Positions 25,979-34,016 of a DNA stretch of 64,000 nucleotides are shown one piece after another. The DNA comes from Microbacterium fluvii. GTDB taxonomy: Bacteria > Actinomycetota > Actinomycetes > Actinomycetales > Microbacteriaceae. Positions within the stretch are counted from its first letter, which is position 1; each line of letters starts with the position of its first letter. The stretch is taken from NCBI RefSeq assembly GCF_025515205.1, contig NZ_JAOPFX010000001.1, forward strand, positions 1,240,001 to 1,304,000, given 5' to 3'. The notes under the pieces are model-generated. The model searched no databases. It had not been told where the DNA came from and was given only the letters and a program-made list of their open reading frames with translations. The position numbers and the translations under genes are program-made.

Positions 25979-26848
25979 TCAGTCGACGAGCGAGGCCGCG
26001 AACACGTGCGGCGTGAAACCGGTGAGGTCGCCGATCTCCTCGCCCTGGCCCAGCAGCTTGACCGGGATGCCGGTGCGCTCCTGCACCGCCAGCACGAATC
26101 CGCCCTTGGCCGAGCCGTCGAGTTTGGTCAGCACGAGCCCGGTGACCCCAGCGTGCTGGAGGAACGCCTCGGCCTGCATGACGCCGTTCTGGCCCGTCGT
26201 CGCGTCGAGCACGAGAAGCACCTCGCTGATCGGCGCCTGCTTCTCGATGACGCGGCGGATCTTGGTGAGCTCGTCCATGAGCCCTCCCTTGGTGTGCAGG
26301 CGCCCCGCCGTGTCGACCAGCACGATCTCGGTGCCGGTGCGCTTGGCGTAGTCGATGGTCTGGAACGCGACGGATGCCGGGTCCTGGCCCTCCTGCTGCG
26401 GGCGCACGATCGCCGCTCCCCCGCGCTCGGCCCACGTGGCCAGCTGGTCGACGGCCGCCGCACGGAACGTGTCGGCGGCGCCGACGACGACCGACCGGCC
26501 GTAGCGCTGCAGGAACTTGGCGAACTTGCCGATCGTCGTCGTCTTTCCGACGCCGTTGACTCCCACCACGAGCACGACGGCCGGGCGCTCGGTCAGCCGC
26601 AGGGTGGTGTCGAATTTCGCGAAGTGCTCTTCGAGCGACTCCTTCAGCATCCGCTGCAGGTCGCGCGGATCGGTCGTGCGGTAGCGCTCGACCTTCTCCT
26701 GAAGCTCTTCGACGAGCCGCTCGGTGATGTCGGGTCCGAAGTCGGCGGTCAGCAGCGCCGTCTCGAGGTCTTCCCACGTCGTCTCATCGATCGTGGGCTT
26801 CACGAACACGCCGCGCAGCGCGCGACCGAGTGACCATCTCTCCGCCAT
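25979..26848 (-). CDS. ftsY: Signal recognition particle receptor FtsY
   Basis: FtsY docks the SRP at the membrane through its NG domain GTPase. The 289 residues contain the N domain, 'VLVVGVNGVGKTTTIGKFA' (G1), 'AADTFRAAAVDQL' (G2), 'LVDTAGRLHTKGGLMDEL' (G3) and 'LTKLDGSAKGG' (G4). The long acidic A domain of E. coli FtsY is absent, as often in actinobacteria; only 'MAERWSLGRALRGVFVKP' precedes the NG domain. ATG 26848 is six bases after TAGGCT, suggesting a leaderless message separate from smc, which ends 35 bases upstream. Confidence 0.96.
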   Translation of the reverse strand: MAERWSLGRALRGVFVKPTIDETTWEDLETALLTADFGPDITERLVEELQEKVERYRTTDPRDLQRMLKESLEEHFAKFDTTLRLTERPAVVLVVGVNGVGKTTTIGKFAKFLQRYGRSVVVGAADTFRAAAVDQLATWAERGGAAIVRPQQEGQDPASVAFQTIDYAKRTGTEIVLVDTAGRLHTKGGLMDELTKIRRVIEKQAPISEVLLVLDATTGQNGVMQAEAFLQHAGVTGLVLTKLDGSAKGGFVLAVQERTGIPVKLLGQGEEIGDLTGFTPHVFAASLVD

Positions 26849-26854
26849 TGCTCC

Positions 26855-26860
26855 AGCCTA
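26855..26860 (-). promoter_or_regulatory. -10 box of leaderless ftsY promoter
   Basis: TAGGCT on the minus strand, six bases (GGAGCA) before ATG 26848. Confidence 0.5.
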
Positions 26861-26883
26861 CGAGTTGTCGTGCACGGCGGGCG

Positions 26884-29800
26884 TCAGCTCGCGGCGCGGT
26901 CGACGACCCGCTGGCCGACGACCGCCGAGACGCCGTCCTGGCGCATCGAGACGCCGTAGAGCGCGTCGGCGATCTCCATCGTCCGCTTCTGATGCGTGAT
27001 GACGATGAGCTGACTCGACGCACGCAGCTGCTCGAAGACACCCAGGAGCCGGCCGAGGTTGGCGTCGTCGAGAGCCGCCTCGACCTCGTCGAGGATGTAG
27101 AAGGGACTGGGGCGGGCCTTGAAGATCGCCGTCAGCAGCGCGACGGCGGCCAGCGACCGCTCGCCGCCCGACAGCAGCGAGAGCCGCTCGATCTTCTTGC
27201 CGACCGGGCGCACCGCCACTTCGATGCCCGTCGTGAGCGGATCGTCGGGATTGGTCAGCGAGATGCTGCCCGAGCCGCCGGGGAACAGGATCGGGAACAC
27301 CTCGCCGAAGGCGGTCTTGGTGTCTTCGAAGGCGGCGAGGAAGATCACCTGCATCCGCTCGTCGAGCTCCTCGATGATCGTCAGAAGATCCGTGCGGGTC
27401 TGGGCGAGGTCTGCCAACTGCTCGGTGAGGAACTTGTGGCGCTGTTCGAGCGCGGCGAACTCCTCGAGGGCCAGCGGATTCACCCGTCCGAGCTGCACGA
27501 GCTTGCGCTCAGCGTCGTGCAGCCGACGCTTCTGCGCTGCCCGGTCGAAGGCCGACTCCGCGCCGTCATCGCCGGTGATGGGCTGATCGGGGCCATATTC
27601 CGAAATGAGAATGTCTTCGTCGAGGGCGAGCTCCGAGGCGACGCGTTCGAGCAGGCCGGTGACATGCAGGCGCTTCTCGTGGATCTGGAGCTCGAGTCCG
27701 TGCACGCTCTCGGTCAGCGATGCGAGGCGCTCGCGCACCACACCGTCCTGGGCACGCAGCTCGGTGAGCTCGGCCGACACCGCCGAGCGCGCCGCCTCGG
27801 CGGTGGCGAGGGCCACGCGCGCCGCGCTGACCGAGCGATCGACCGAGTCGAGCACGGCGGGCAGCTGTGCAGAGACGGATGCGGCGACCTCGCGCTGCGC
27901 GCGGCGCACGACGGCGCGGCGGGCGGCCTCGGCTGCCGCATCTCGTTCGCGTTCGCGCTGCCGCTCCAACTGCACGACACGCGACTCACCGGCCCGCACG
28001 CGCTCGCGAAGGGTCTCGACTTCGAGCCTGGCCGTCATCTCGTGCTCGCGAGTCGCCTCGAGGGCGACCAGCAGCCCTTCGCGTGCCGACGCGTCGAGGA
28101 TGGGCCTGGGCGCTTCGAGCGCTTCTGCCAGTCGGGCCTGGGCCACCCGTGCCGCGCCGTCGGCATCGGCGACGGCGGCCTGAGCCTGTGCGAGCCCCGC
28201 TTCGAGTCGCTCGCACTCCGCCACCGACGCCTCGTGCCGCACGGATGCGCGATTGACCTGCTCGGTGTGCGCGGCCAGTGCGGCGTCATGGGCGCGCAGC
28301 GTCTGGAGGGCTGTCTTGCTGCGCTGGCGGGCTTCGTCGAGGTGCGCGGTGCGGTCGCCGAGGGCTTCGCGCAGCGAGTCGGCGACCACGGTCATCTCGG
28401 TGCGGCGCACGGCGGCCGCGTCACGCTCGGCGGCGAGCTCCAGTCTCGACCGACCGCTCCCGGATCCTGCGTGCACGGTGAACGCGGTCACGACTTCGCC
28501 GGCGCGGGTGACGATGGTGATCGGCGTTGCGTGGTCGGCTGCCGCGGCGCCCGCCTCGAGGGCGGCCTCGAGGTCGTCGGCGATGACGGTGTGACGCAGG
28601 ATGCCGAGCACGCCCTCGGGGGCCTGCACGACGGCGAGGGCGGCGGTGACGCCGGGGAGGTCTGGCACCTGTGCGGCAGCCCCAGGGGCGTCGGCGATCG
28701 CGAGGTCGACCGCGCCCAGATCTTCGTCCCGCGCCGTCGCGGCCGCGCGCCGCGCCGCGTCGCGGGTCTCGACGAGCACGCCTTCGGCGAGCGGGCCGAG
28801 GGCGGCGGCGATCGCCGCCTCGAAACCCGAGGTCACCTTGATCGCGTCGCCGACGAGGCCCCGCACGCCGGTGGCGCCACGGGCGACCAGCTCGGCCGCG
28901 GCGTTGCGCACGTCGAGTGCGCGGCCGAGGGCCGTGGTCTGCGCGGTGAGTGCCTCGACCTCGCGTTCGGCGGCATGCAGGCGCTCGCGAAGTTCGGTGA
29001 CGGCATGCTCGGCGTCGGCGGCGTCACGCTGAGCGCGCTCGTATGCTGCGGCGTACTCCGCCGACGAGCCCTCGGGAACAAGTGCCGGGTCGACGCCGGC
29101 CAGGGCCTCTTCGGCGTCCGTGCGGCGGGCTACCGCAGCCTCGAGGGCGCGCTGCTGGCGCTCGACGGCGCTGCGCACGGCGCCGAGGGCCGATTCCGCG
29201 GCCTCCGCGGTGCCGCGCAGGCTCGTGATGCGCATGTCGTGCTCCGAGACCAGTGCGCTCTGCGCCGCGATGTCGGTATCGAGGGCGTCGAGCTCGGCCC
29301 GCGCCCGCATGACCGCGCGCGCGGCCTCGGCAGCGGCATCCTGCGCGTCGCCCAGGCCCGCCGCGATCTCGTCGATCTCGGTGCGGGCGTCGTCGATCAT
29401 GCCCTGCGAGACGGTGGTGCGCTCGACGTCCTGCTCGTCGTCGGCTTCCGCCAGCAATGCCAGGCGCTGCCCCGCGAGCGTGTACAGACCGCGCAGTCGC
29501 TCCTGCACGCGCTCGAGTTCGAACGCGGTGCGACGGGCATCGTCGACCTGCTCGGACTGCTGCTGCGCCTCGAGCTGCTCGAGGCGCGCGCGCACCTGCG
29601 TCGCCTGGTCCTGCAGCACGAGGCGCTCGGCGTGACGCTCCTGCTCGCTGCGCGCGTGCGAAGCCAGCTCGCTGCGCAGGCCGACGAGTTCGTCCGCGAG
29701 CAGTCGCGCCCGTGCGTCGCGCACGACCGCCGCGATGCCGGCGGCCTCCCTGGCGATCTCGGCCTGCTTGCCCAGTGGCTTGAGCTGACGCCTCAGCTCA

Positions 29801-30387
29801 CCGGCCAGATCGCTCAGGCGCGTGAGGTTGGTCTCCATCGCGTCGAGCTTGCGGAGCGTCTTCTCCTTGCGGCGGCGATGCTTGAGGATGCCGGCCGCCT
29901 CCTCGATGAAGCCTCGGCGGTCTTCCGGGGTCGCCTGCAGCACGCTGTCGAGGCGCCCCTGGCCGACGATGACGTGCATCTCGCGGCCGAGCCCCGAGTC
30001 GCTGAGCAGCTCCTGCACGTCGAGCAGACGGCACGCCTCGCCGTTGATGGCGTATTCGCTGGCGCCGTTGCGGAAGAGCGTCCGGCTGATCGTGACCTCG
30101 GAGTACTCGATCGGCAGCGCACCGTCGCTGTTGTCGATCGTCAGCTGTACCTCGGCGCGTCCGAGGGGCCCGCGGGTCGCCGTTCCGGCGAAGATGACGT
30201 CTTCCATCTTGCCGCCGCGCAGCGTCTTGGCCCCCTGCTCGCCCATCACCCAGGCGAGTGCGTCGACGACGTTGGACTTGCCCGATCCGTTCGGCCCGAC
30301 GATGCAGGTGACCCCGGGCTCGAGTGCGAAGGTCGTGGGCTGCGCGAACGACTTGAAGCCCTTGAGCGTGAGGCTCTTCAGGTGCAT
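26884..30387 (-). CDS. smc: Chromosome segregation protein SMC
   Basis: SMC condenses and individualises chromosomes with ScpA/ScpB. The 1167 residues show the N-terminal Walker A 'CIVGPNGSGKSNVVDALAW', two long coiled-coil arms rich in Ala/Glu/Arg, a globular hinge near residues 500-650 ('FEAAIAAALGPLAEGVLVET' and 'ATPITIVTRAGEVVTAFTVH'), and the C-terminal head with signature 'LSLLSGGERSLAAVALL' and Walker B 'PFYILDEVEAALDDANLGRL'. ATG 30387 follows GAAGGA at eight bases; an upstream open stretch is spurious. scpA/scpB are not in this window. mutM, often the near neighbour, is 3.6 kb away. Confidence 0.97.
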   Translation of the reverse strand: MHLKSLTLKGFKSFAQPTTFALEPGVTCIVGPNGSGKSNVVDALAWVMGEQGAKTLRGGKMEDVIFAGTATRGPLGRAEVQLTIDNSDGALPIEYSEVTISRTLFRNGASEYAINGEACRLLDVQELLSDSGLGREMHVIVGQGRLDSVLQATPEDRRGFIEEAAGILKHRRRKEKTLRKLDAMETNLTRLSDLAGELRRQLKPLGKQAEIAREAAGIAAVVRDARARLLADELVGLRSELASHARSEQERHAERLVLQDQATQVRARLEQLEAQQQSEQVDDARRTAFELERVQERLRGLYTLAGQRLALLAEADDEQDVERTTVSQGMIDDARTEIDEIAAGLGDAQDAAAEAARAVMRARAELDALDTDIAAQSALVSEHDMRITSLRGTAEAAESALGAVRSAVERQQRALEAAVARRTDAEEALAGVDPALVPEGSSAEYAAAYERAQRDAADAEHAVTELRERLHAAEREVEALTAQTTALGRALDVRNAAAELVARGATGVRGLVGDAIKVTSGFEAAIAAALGPLAEGVLVETRDAARRAAATARDEDLGAVDLAIADAPGAAAQVPDLPGVTAALAVVQAPEGVLGILRHTVIADDLEAALEAGAAAADHATPITIVTRAGEVVTAFTVHAGSGSGRSRLELAAERDAAAVRRTEMTVVADSLREALGDRTAHLDEARQRSKTALQTLRAHDAALAAHTEQVNRASVRHEASVAECERLEAGLAQAQAAVADADGAARVAQARLAEALEAPRPILDASAREGLLVALEATREHEMTARLEVETLRERVRAGESRVVQLERQRERERDAAAEAARRAVVRRAQREVAASVSAQLPAVLDSVDRSVSAARVALATAEAARSAVSAELTELRAQDGVVRERLASLTESVHGLELQIHEKRLHVTGLLERVASELALDEDILISEYGPDQPITGDDGAESAFDRAAQKRRLHDAERKLVQLGRVNPLALEEFAALEQRHKFLTEQLADLAQTRTDLLTIIEELDERMQVIFLAAFEDTKTAFGEVFPILFPGGSGSISLTNPDDPLTTGIEVAVRPVGKKIERLSLLSGGERSLAAVALLTAIFKARPSPFYILDEVEAALDDANLGRLLGVFEQLRASSQLIVITHQKRTMEIADALYGVSMRQDGVSAVVGQRVVDRAAS

Positions 30388-30466
30388 CCGTGGTCCTTCG
30401 GGGTGGGGCGGTCCGGTCCACCGTAGCGGATCGGCCGACCCACCCCGTCGAGGCGCGGCGAGACGC

Positions 30467-31018
30467 TCAGACCTGGGTCTTGCGCTCGGCCAGAAGCTGG
30501 CGCACGACACCGAAAGCGCCGAGGATCGCGAACCCGATCGTCATGACGATGGTCATCGTCATCTCTTCCCACAGCTGCGGGTTGTCGGTGATGTTGTACC
30601 AGTAGTCGCCCCAGAACAGCTCGTCGGTCAACGAGGCCGGCATCGGGTAGCCGAGGGCGCTTGCGACGTCGAAGACGAGTCCCCCGAGGAACGCCAGCAC
30701 GAGGGTGACCGCTGCGACGGCGACGATCACCGCGATCCCCGCGCCGCCGACTCGTCCCCCGCTGCCGCGGCGGTAGAGCCACGCACCGCCGGCGACGACG
30801 GCGAACGCGACCAGCGCTGAGATGAAGCCCAGCTGCCAGATCACGCACCACAGTGCGACACCGAGGGGCAAGGCGGCGAGGGCGAACAGCGCGCCCCGTG
30901 CGACGTTCTCGGCGGGCAGGGCCGCGGCCGCTGACGCGGCCGGCGGCTCGGCGGTGGTCGAATCGGCGTGCGCGCTCAGGTCGGCGCTGTCGGGCGGGGA
31001 TGCGGGGAGGTCGGTCAT
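30467..31018 (-). CDS. Four-helix membrane protein of unknown function
   Basis: A 183-residue integral membrane protein. About 45 hydrophilic residues ('ADLSAHADSTTAEPPAAS') are followed by four hydrophobic segments: two close together near residues 48-88 ('ALFALAALPLGVALW', 'LGFISALVAFAVVAGGAW'), one around 100-120 and one near the C-terminus ('MTMTIVMTIGFAILGAFG'). An acidic/aromatic loop 'WGDYWYNITDNPQLWEE' lies before the last helix. ATG 31018 is chosen for the first plausible N-terminus; a longer frame exists upstream without support. No family is recognised. It lies next to smc and diverges from the GNAT unit. Confidence 0.65.
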   Translation of the reverse strand: MTDLPASPPDSADLSAHADSTTAEPPAASAAAALPAENVARGALFALAALPLGVALWCVIWQLGFISALVAFAVVAGGAWLYRRGSGGRVGGAGIAVIVAVAAVTLVLAFLGGLVFDVASALGYPMPASLTDELFWGDYWYNITDNPQLWEEMTMTIVMTIGFAILGAFGVVRQLLAERKTQV

Positions 31019-31150
31019 GTGAATCCGTATCTCGGGGGGTGAGATGCGCCGGGCGGCGCGTAGGAGACGATAGCCCTCGCATGGTGGATTCATAGGCAAC
31101 TCGCAGGGTCGCCGTGCGGCGTGTCTCGATGCGACCGCGGCCTTCCCCAC

Positions 31151-31179
31151 TTGACGGCGCGGAGAAAGGGGACTAGCGT
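31151..31179 (+). promoter_or_regulatory. Strong SigA-type promoter of the 33-codon ORF/GNAT unit
   Basis: TTGACG (31151-31156), a 17-base spacer and TAGCGT (31174-31179) match the actinobacterial housekeeping consensus TTGAC-N17-TANNNT. It predicts a transcript start near 31186 and a 30-base leader. This is the best-formed -35/-10 pair seen in the window. Confidence 0.7.
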
Positions 31180-31215
31180 CACTACCCGCATCCGAAGCAC
31201 GAAAGGAGGTCACCG

Positions 31216-31317
31216 ATGCTGCACATGACTCTCGGCGCTCTGCCGACAACCGCGCCGATGGGCGCAGTCGCTCCGGTGACCCGCTGCTTCGCGGGGATCA
31301 CTCCCACCGCCGCCTGA
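31216..31317 (+). CDS. Short 33-residue ORF, possible leader or bioactive peptide
   Basis: ATG 31216 to TGA 31315 follows an ideal ribosome binding site AAAGGAGGT (31202-31210) at five bases and the strongest promoter in the window. The peptide starts 'MLHMTLGALPTTAPMGAV' and ends 'TRCFAGITPTAA'. It has one Cys, one Arg, no acidic residue, and is rich in Thr, Ala, Pro and Gly; it is not a signal peptide or membrane helix. It could be a regulatory leader peptide for the genes downstream, or a small secreted or modified peptide. The strong translation signals make chance unlikely, but no homologue is recognised. Confidence 0.55.
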   Translation: MLHMTLGALPTTAPMGAVAPVTRCFAGITPTAA

Positions 31318-31501
31318 TCGGGTCGCCGGAGCACTCTGCCCGCCGCACGGCGTTCGTGTCTGCGCGCCGCGGCCGGCATCTCCAGCTCCGCGCACGCCGC
31401 CGCTCGATGAGCCGCGCCGCCGCCTCAGGCCACCCCGCATCGGCGTGCACATGCACGCCCACCCGCAACCGCACACCATCCGACACCATCCGGAAGAGAC
31501 C

Positions 31502-31786
31502 ATGGACGACACCACGACCCAGACCCGGTCGCTCGATCTGGCCCGGCGCATCACCGCGCCGATCCCGCTCGAATCCGATCGCATCGCGCTGAGCGACCGC
31601 CTCTCGCTGCGCCTCGGTCTGTGGCTGCTGCTGCGCAGCGCCCGTCGCATCGACGAGCGCGCCGAGCACGATCCGCAGCACGACCGCTACGCCGAGCACA
31701 CGCGAAGGCGCGACAACGAGCGCGCCAGAGACACCCGCGAGAGCGCGCAGCTGCAGGAGCAGCTTCTGCATCTGTCACGCATCTGA
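31502..31786 (+). CDS. 94-residue basic protein of unknown function
   Basis: Starts at ATG 31502 after GGAAGAG. The N-terminal third is 'TTTQTRSLDLARRITAPI', the centre holds a strongly hydrophobic amphipathic stretch 'LSLRLGLWLLLRSARR', and the C-terminal half is a highly charged Arg/Glu/Asp/His helix. It resembles small DNA- or membrane-associated proteins but no family is recognised. An in-frame His-rich extension could start at 31445 (MHMHAHPQPH), without a ribosome binding site. It lies between the 33-codon ORF and a hairpin followed by two GNAT genes, probably on the same transcript. Confidence 0.6.
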   Translation: MDDTTTQTRSLDLARRITAPIPLESDRIALSDRLSLRLGLWLLLRSARRIDERAEHDPQHDRYAEHTRRRDNERARDTRESAQLQEQLLHLSRI

Positions 31787-31788
31787 CC

Positions 31789-31817
31789 CGTCCGGGGGCG
31801 CATTCCGCCCCCGGACG
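31789..31817 (+). terminator. 12-bp hairpin between the 94-residue gene and the GNAT pair
   Basis: CGTCCGGGGGCG (31789-31800) pairs perfectly with CGCCCCCGGACG (31806-31817) around a CATTC loop. No T tract follows. It could partially terminate or stabilise RNA, reducing or separating expression of the GNAT genes. Confidence 0.6.
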
Positions 31818-31842
31818 GACCCACCCACGAGGAGAGGCCACC

Positions 31843-32925
31843 ATGCCCACCACCGTCACCGAGGCGGAGTTCCGCCCGCTCACCATTCCCGCCGCCGTCG
31901 ATGCCGACGACGCGGCCGACTTCATCGCCATGGTTCGCGCGCGCAACGAGATCTACCGCGAGATCGCCGGTCACGGCGACGAATCGATCTCGCCCGCCGA
32001 ACTGCTCCCCCACTATCAGGCCGATCCTGACGAAGACCGCTTCGTCTGGATCGTCGTGGCAGACCAGGAGGTCGTCGGCCGCATCGGCGTCGACATCCCC
32101 CGGCACCCCGGATCGCGCTCGGCATACTGGATCGTCGAGCTGCTGCGGCGCGTGCAGGGCCGAGGCATCGGCGCACGCGCCTACGAGCTCGTCGAGAAGG
32201 TGGCGCGCGAGCACGGTCGAACCGTGCTGCAGTCCTGGGCGCAGCATCCGGCAGCCGCCGGCCGTCAGCTGAGTCCCCCCACGGGATTCGGCGCGATCCC
32301 CGAAGACCGCGCGGCGCGGTTCTACCTGCGCAACGGCTACGCGCTGGAGCAGGTGGAGCGCAACAGCGCATTCGACCTCACCGGCTCGTTCGACACCGTT
32401 CGGCGCCTTCTCGCGGAGGCCGAACACGCCGCGGGCGGTTACAGGATCGTGCAGTGGTCGCCGCCGACGCCGCCGGAGCTCGCCGAGGGCTACGCCTGGA
32501 TGAAATCGAGGATGAACACCGACGCACCCGCCGCGGGGATGGAGTTCGACGAAGAGGTGTGGGACGCCGAGCGCGTCGCGCGCCACGACGCGCGCTACAC
32601 CGACCCGGGGCGGCTGCTGCTGGTCACCGCCGCGCAGCATGTCGCGACCGGTGAGCTCTGCGCCTTCAACGAGCTCGTCGTGGGTGTCGACCGCACCGAG
32701 GCGTCGCATCAGGAAGACACCCTCGTGCTGCGCGAGCATCGCGGCCACAAGCTCGGCACGCTCGTCAAATGCGCGGGGCTGCTGTCGTGGCGGGAGCTCG
32801 TGCCCGACTCTCCGCGCGTGCTCACCTACAACGCCGAGGAGAACCGGCCGATGCTCGACATCAACGAGGCGATCGGGTTCGTGCCGATCGCCTACGAGGG
32901 CGCATGGAAGAAGGTGCTGACATGA
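31843..32925 (+). CDS. Double-domain GNAT acetyltransferase, first of a tandem pair
   Basis: A 360-residue protein with two GNAT folds in one chain, as in mycothiol synthase MshD-like enzymes. The N-terminal domain has the acetyl-CoA pyrophosphate loop 'RRVQGRGIGARAYELVEKV'; the C-terminal domain has 'LREHRGHKLGTLVKCAGLL' and 'TYNAEENRPMLDINEAIGF'. A conserved 'GYALEQVERNSAFDL' joins the halves. ATG 31843 follows GAGGAGAGG. Its stop overlaps the next gene's start (ATGA). The second gene shares the same pattern throughout, so the pair arose by duplication. The acceptor substrate is unknown; small amines, peptides or antibiotics are possible. Confidence 0.85.
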   Translation: MPTTVTEAEFRPLTIPAAVDADDAADFIAMVRARNEIYREIAGHGDESISPAELLPHYQADPDEDRFVWIVVADQEVVGRIGVDIPRHPGSRSAYWIVELLRRVQGRGIGARAYELVEKVAREHGRTVLQSWAQHPAAAGRQLSPPTGFGAIPEDRAARFYLRNGYALEQVERNSAFDLTGSFDTVRRLLAEAEHAAGGYRIVQWSPPTPPELAEGYAWMKSRMNTDAPAAGMEFDEEVWDAERVARHDARYTDPGRLLLVTAAQHVATGELCAFNELVVGVDRTEASHQEDTLVLREHRGHKLGTLVKCAGLLSWRELVPDSPRVLTYNAEENRPMLDINEAIGFVPIAYEGAWKKVLT

Positions 32926-34016
32926 CGCCCGCCACACTCGAGGTGGAGCGGATCGGGGTTCCACCGTCGCTCGCCGACGCGCAGGCAGAGCCGTTCGCGG
33001 CCATCGCCCGCCTGAGCAACGCGATGTGCCGTCACGACACCGGCCACGCGCACTTCGACACGACCCCGGGCGAGATGCTGCCGTCGTGGCACGACACCGC
33101 CGATCGGCGACACACCGGTTTCGCGGTGCGCCGCGACGGCGAAGTGCTCGGCGTGGCCGTGCTGCAGATTCCCACCGAAGCAGACGCCCGCAATGTCGAG
33201 TTCGACATCATCGTCGATCCGCGACGGTGGGGCGAGGGTGTCGAAGACGAGCTGGTGCGGCAGGTCGAATGCGAGGCCGCAGCGCTGGGGCGTACGGCGC
33301 TGCAGACCTACACGCTGCATCGCGCGGATGCTGTCGCCCGCGTCATCGCGCCGGAAAGCGGCTGGGGCGGTGTTCCGGCCGACGACAGGCAGACCAGGCT
33401 CATGCGCGCGGCCGGCTATCGGCTCGAGCAGGTCGAGCGCAACAGCGTGCTCGACCTGCCCGGCTCTCGCGAGGCGATCGAGCGCATGCTGCAGACGGCG
33501 CGTGAAGCGGCGGGAGCCGACTATCGGGTGCTGACCTGGACCCTCCCCACACCCTCCGAGCACCTCGACGGCTTCGCCTTCGCGATCTCGCGCATGTCGA
33601 CCGATGTGCCGATGGCGGGCATGCTGCAGGCCGAGGAGGTGTGGGACGCCCACCGCGTGCGCCGACGTGACAGGCGTCTGATCGACAGCGGTCTGACCGT
33701 GTCGGTCGCCTGTGCCCAGCACGTGGCGACGGGCCGCATCGTGGCCTACACCGAGCTGACGATCGGAGACGACCCCACGGGCGCCACTCATCAGTGGGGC
33801 ACCCTCGTGGTGCGCGAGCATCGGGGCAGGCGCCTGGGAATGCTCGTCAAGTGCGCCAACCTGCTGCGCTGGAGCGAGATCGCCCCCCGCTCACCCCTGG
33901 TGTCGACCTTCAACGCGGAAGAGAACCGCCACATGCTCGACGTCAACGAGGCGATGGGGTTCGTGCCGGCCGCCCTCGCGGGCGCGTGGCAGAAGACGGC
34001 GGCGCCGATCAGCTGA
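32922..34016 (+). CDS. Double-domain GNAT acetyltransferase, second of a tandem pair
   Basis: A 364-residue paralogue of the preceding gene. Shared marks are 'GYRLEQVERNSVLDLPG', 'EVWDAHRVRRRDRR', 'VREHRGRRLGMLVKCANLL' and 'FNAEENRHMLDVNEAMGF'. The N-terminal acetyl-CoA loop is 'DPRRWGEGVEDELVRQ', still R-x-x-G-x-G but less canonical than in the first gene. ATG 32922 overlaps the upstream stop, giving coupled translation. Its last eight bases overlap the 3' end of mutM on the other strand. Divergence between the two suggests different substrates or a heteromeric enzyme. Confidence 0.85.
   Translation: MTPATLEVERIGVPPSLADAQAEPFAAIARLSNAMCRHDTGHAHFDTTPGEMLPSWHDTADRRHTGFAVRRDGEVLGVAVLQIPTEADARNVEFDIIVDPRRWGEGVEDELVRQVECEAAALGRTALQTYTLHRADAVARVIAPESGWGGVPADDRQTRLMRAAGYRLEQVERNSVLDLPGSREAIERMLQTAREAAGADYRVLTWTLPTPSEHLDGFAFAISRMSTDVPMAGMLQAEEVWDAHRVRRRDRRLIDSGLTVSVACAQHVATGRIVAYTELTIGDDPTGATHQWGTLVVREHRGRRLGMLVKCANLLRWSEIAPRSPLVSTFNAEENRHMLDVNEAMGFVPAALAGAWQKTAAPIS

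Noticed and set aside
26830..30426. A very long open frame on the plus strand opposite smc
   Set aside because: It mirrors smc codon structure (antisense of a high-GC gene), has low-complexity Arg/His/Gly-rich composition and no start signals, while smc has all family motifs.
31356..31592. A 78-codon plus-strand frame between the 33-codon ORF and the 94-residue gene
   Set aside because: Arg/Pro-rich, without a ribosome binding site, and overlapping the better supported 94-residue gene.
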